Below, piece after piece: positions 63,344 to 64,000 of a stretch of 64,000 nucleotides of DNA (position 1 is the first letter of the stretch; the number at the start of each line of letters is the position of its first letter). A program made the position numbers and the translations under genes. Source of the DNA: Castellaniella sp040276065 (GTDB lineage Bacteria; Pseudomonadota; Gammaproteobacteria; Burkholderiales; Burkholderiaceae_B); contig NZ_JBELOI010000003.1 of the NCBI RefSeq assembly GCF_040276065.1, positions 1-64,000 of the forward strand. The letters are read 5' to 3'. The notes beneath the pieces were generated by a model. It had not been told where the DNA came from. It saw only the letters and a list, made by a program, of their open reading frames with translations, and did not search any database.

Positions 63344-64000
63344 TCAGGCGGATTCGCGCAGGCTGCGACGGCGTTCGTGCTCCTGCAGATAGCGCTTGCG
63401 CAGACGGATGGACTTCGGCGTGACCTCGACCAGTTCGTCGTCGGCGATGAATTCGACGGCGTACTCCAGGCTCATCTCGATGGGCGGCACCAGGTCGATG
63501 TGCTCGTCCTTGCCGGAGGCGCGCACGTTGGTGAGCTTTTTTTCCTTGATCGGATTGACCACCAGGTCGTTGTCGCGCGAATGGATGCCGATGATCATGC
63601 CCTCGTACACCGGGTCCTGGGGCGAGACGAACATGCGACCGCGCTCTTGCAGCTTCCAGAGCGCATAGGCCACGGCCGTACCATCGTCCTGGCTGATCAG
63701 CACGCCGTTTCGGCGCTCGCCCACGCCGCCCTCGCGCATGGGGCCATAGCTGTCGAAAATATGGCTTATCAGCCCGGTGCCGCGCGTCAGCGTCAGAAAT
63801 TCACCCTGAAAACCGATGAGGCCGCGCGCGGGGATGCGGTATTCCAGGCGTGTGCGGCCGCGCCCGTCGGCCTGCATGTCGAGCAGATCGCCCTTGCGAC
63901 GGCCGAGTTCCTCCATCACACCGCCCTGGTGGCTGTCCTCGACATCCACGGTCAGCAGCTCGTAGGGCTCCTGGCGCACGCCATCGATCTCCTTGATCAT
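63344..64000 (-). CDS. typA: GTP-binding protein TypA/BipA, 3' part
   Basis: The C-terminal 218 residues of a translational GTPase; the gene starts beyond position 64000. It contains the domain IV/C-terminal region with EYRIPARGLIGFQGEFLT, VSPQDPVYEGMIIG and KEKKLTNVRASGKDE. The G domain is outside the window. TypA acts in ribosome assembly at low temperature. Confidence 0.93.
   Translation of the reverse strand: MIKEIDGVRQEPYELLTVDVEDSHQGGVMEELGRRKGDLLDMQADGRGRTRLEYRIPARGLIGFQGEFLTLTRGTGLISHIFDSYGPMREGGVGERRNGVLISQDDGTAVAYALWKLQERGRMFVSPQDPVYEGMIIGIHSRDNDLVVNPIKEKKLTNVRASGKDEHIDLVPPIEMSLEYAVEFIADDELVEVTPKSIRLRKRYLQEHERRRSLRESA

Noticed and set aside
1..64000. Mobile elements, prophage, CRISPR arrays
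   Set aside because: No transposase, integrase, phage structural genes or regularly spaced repeats were seen.

Overview
This 64 kb window is an ordinary, densely packed, high-GC (roughly two thirds G+C by eye) bacterial chromosome segment. Its gene content and order point to a betaproteobacterium of the Burkholderiales, most likely the Alcaligenaceae (Bordetella and relatives). The clues are rng/msbA beside a lipopolysaccharide (LPS) glycosyltransferase cluster and dnaE; kdkA (Kdo kinase); hpnCDE; a priB-containing rpsF-priB-rpsR-rplI operon followed by dnaB; and folE2-dxs-ispA-xseB. The family is an inference from memory of these neighbourhoods. No rRNA, tRNA, insertion sequence, prophage or CRISPR was found, and no stretch over 300 bases lacks a gene.

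Layout. 0.2-11.7 kb: RNase G, a small lipoprotein and an envelope-glycan block (msbA, a GT9 transferase, a YdcF-like protein, three GT4 transferases, one WaaE-like GT2 transferase and two polysaccharide deacetylases); the last six genes lie downstream of dnaE and the first of them overlaps its stop. 11.7-24.3 kb: dnaE, hrpA, argA, then a GT25-rfbB-rfbD cassette before yggX, and a solitary phoU with a recognisable Pho box. 24.5-33.2 kb: rpiA, the polyamine importer potFGHI, and an alr-SDR-radA-kdkA operon. 33.3-40.3 kb: hpnCDE (squalene synthesis, with no squalene-hopene cyclase in view) and alaC-hom-thrC. 40.4-47.2 kb: a Mth938-like protein, bcp, a PIN-PhoH ATPase, pdxA, dnaB and the S6/PriB/S18/L9 operon. 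47.3-52.5 kb: xseB-ispA-dxs-folE2 and a Rieske oxygenase with an unusual iron-sulfur loop. 52.5-64 kb: a rhodanese-type sulfurtransferase, an EamA exporter, htpX, a Na/Pi cotransporter, polA, a LOG-family protein, part of an amino-acid ABC importer, an esterase-GNAT fusion and the 3' part of typA.

How the genes work together. Several modules serve the envelope: LPS core assembly (GT cluster, kdkA, msbA), dTDP-sugar synthesis (rfbB/D) and squalene/hopanoid precursors (dxs, ispA, hpnCDE). Replication and repair genes (dnaE, dnaB, priB, polA, radA, xseB) are spread among them. Genes within operons commonly overlap by four bases (ATGA), and five genes appear to start with GTG or TTG.

I see no clearly new multi-gene system. 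The best leads are the esterase-GNAT fusion, the Rieske protein with an extended cysteine-bearing loop, the GT25-rfbBD insertion, the overlapping divergent polA/LOG start codons, the rpsF promoter embedded in the folE2 terminator hairpin, and a strong local excess of CTCGAG.
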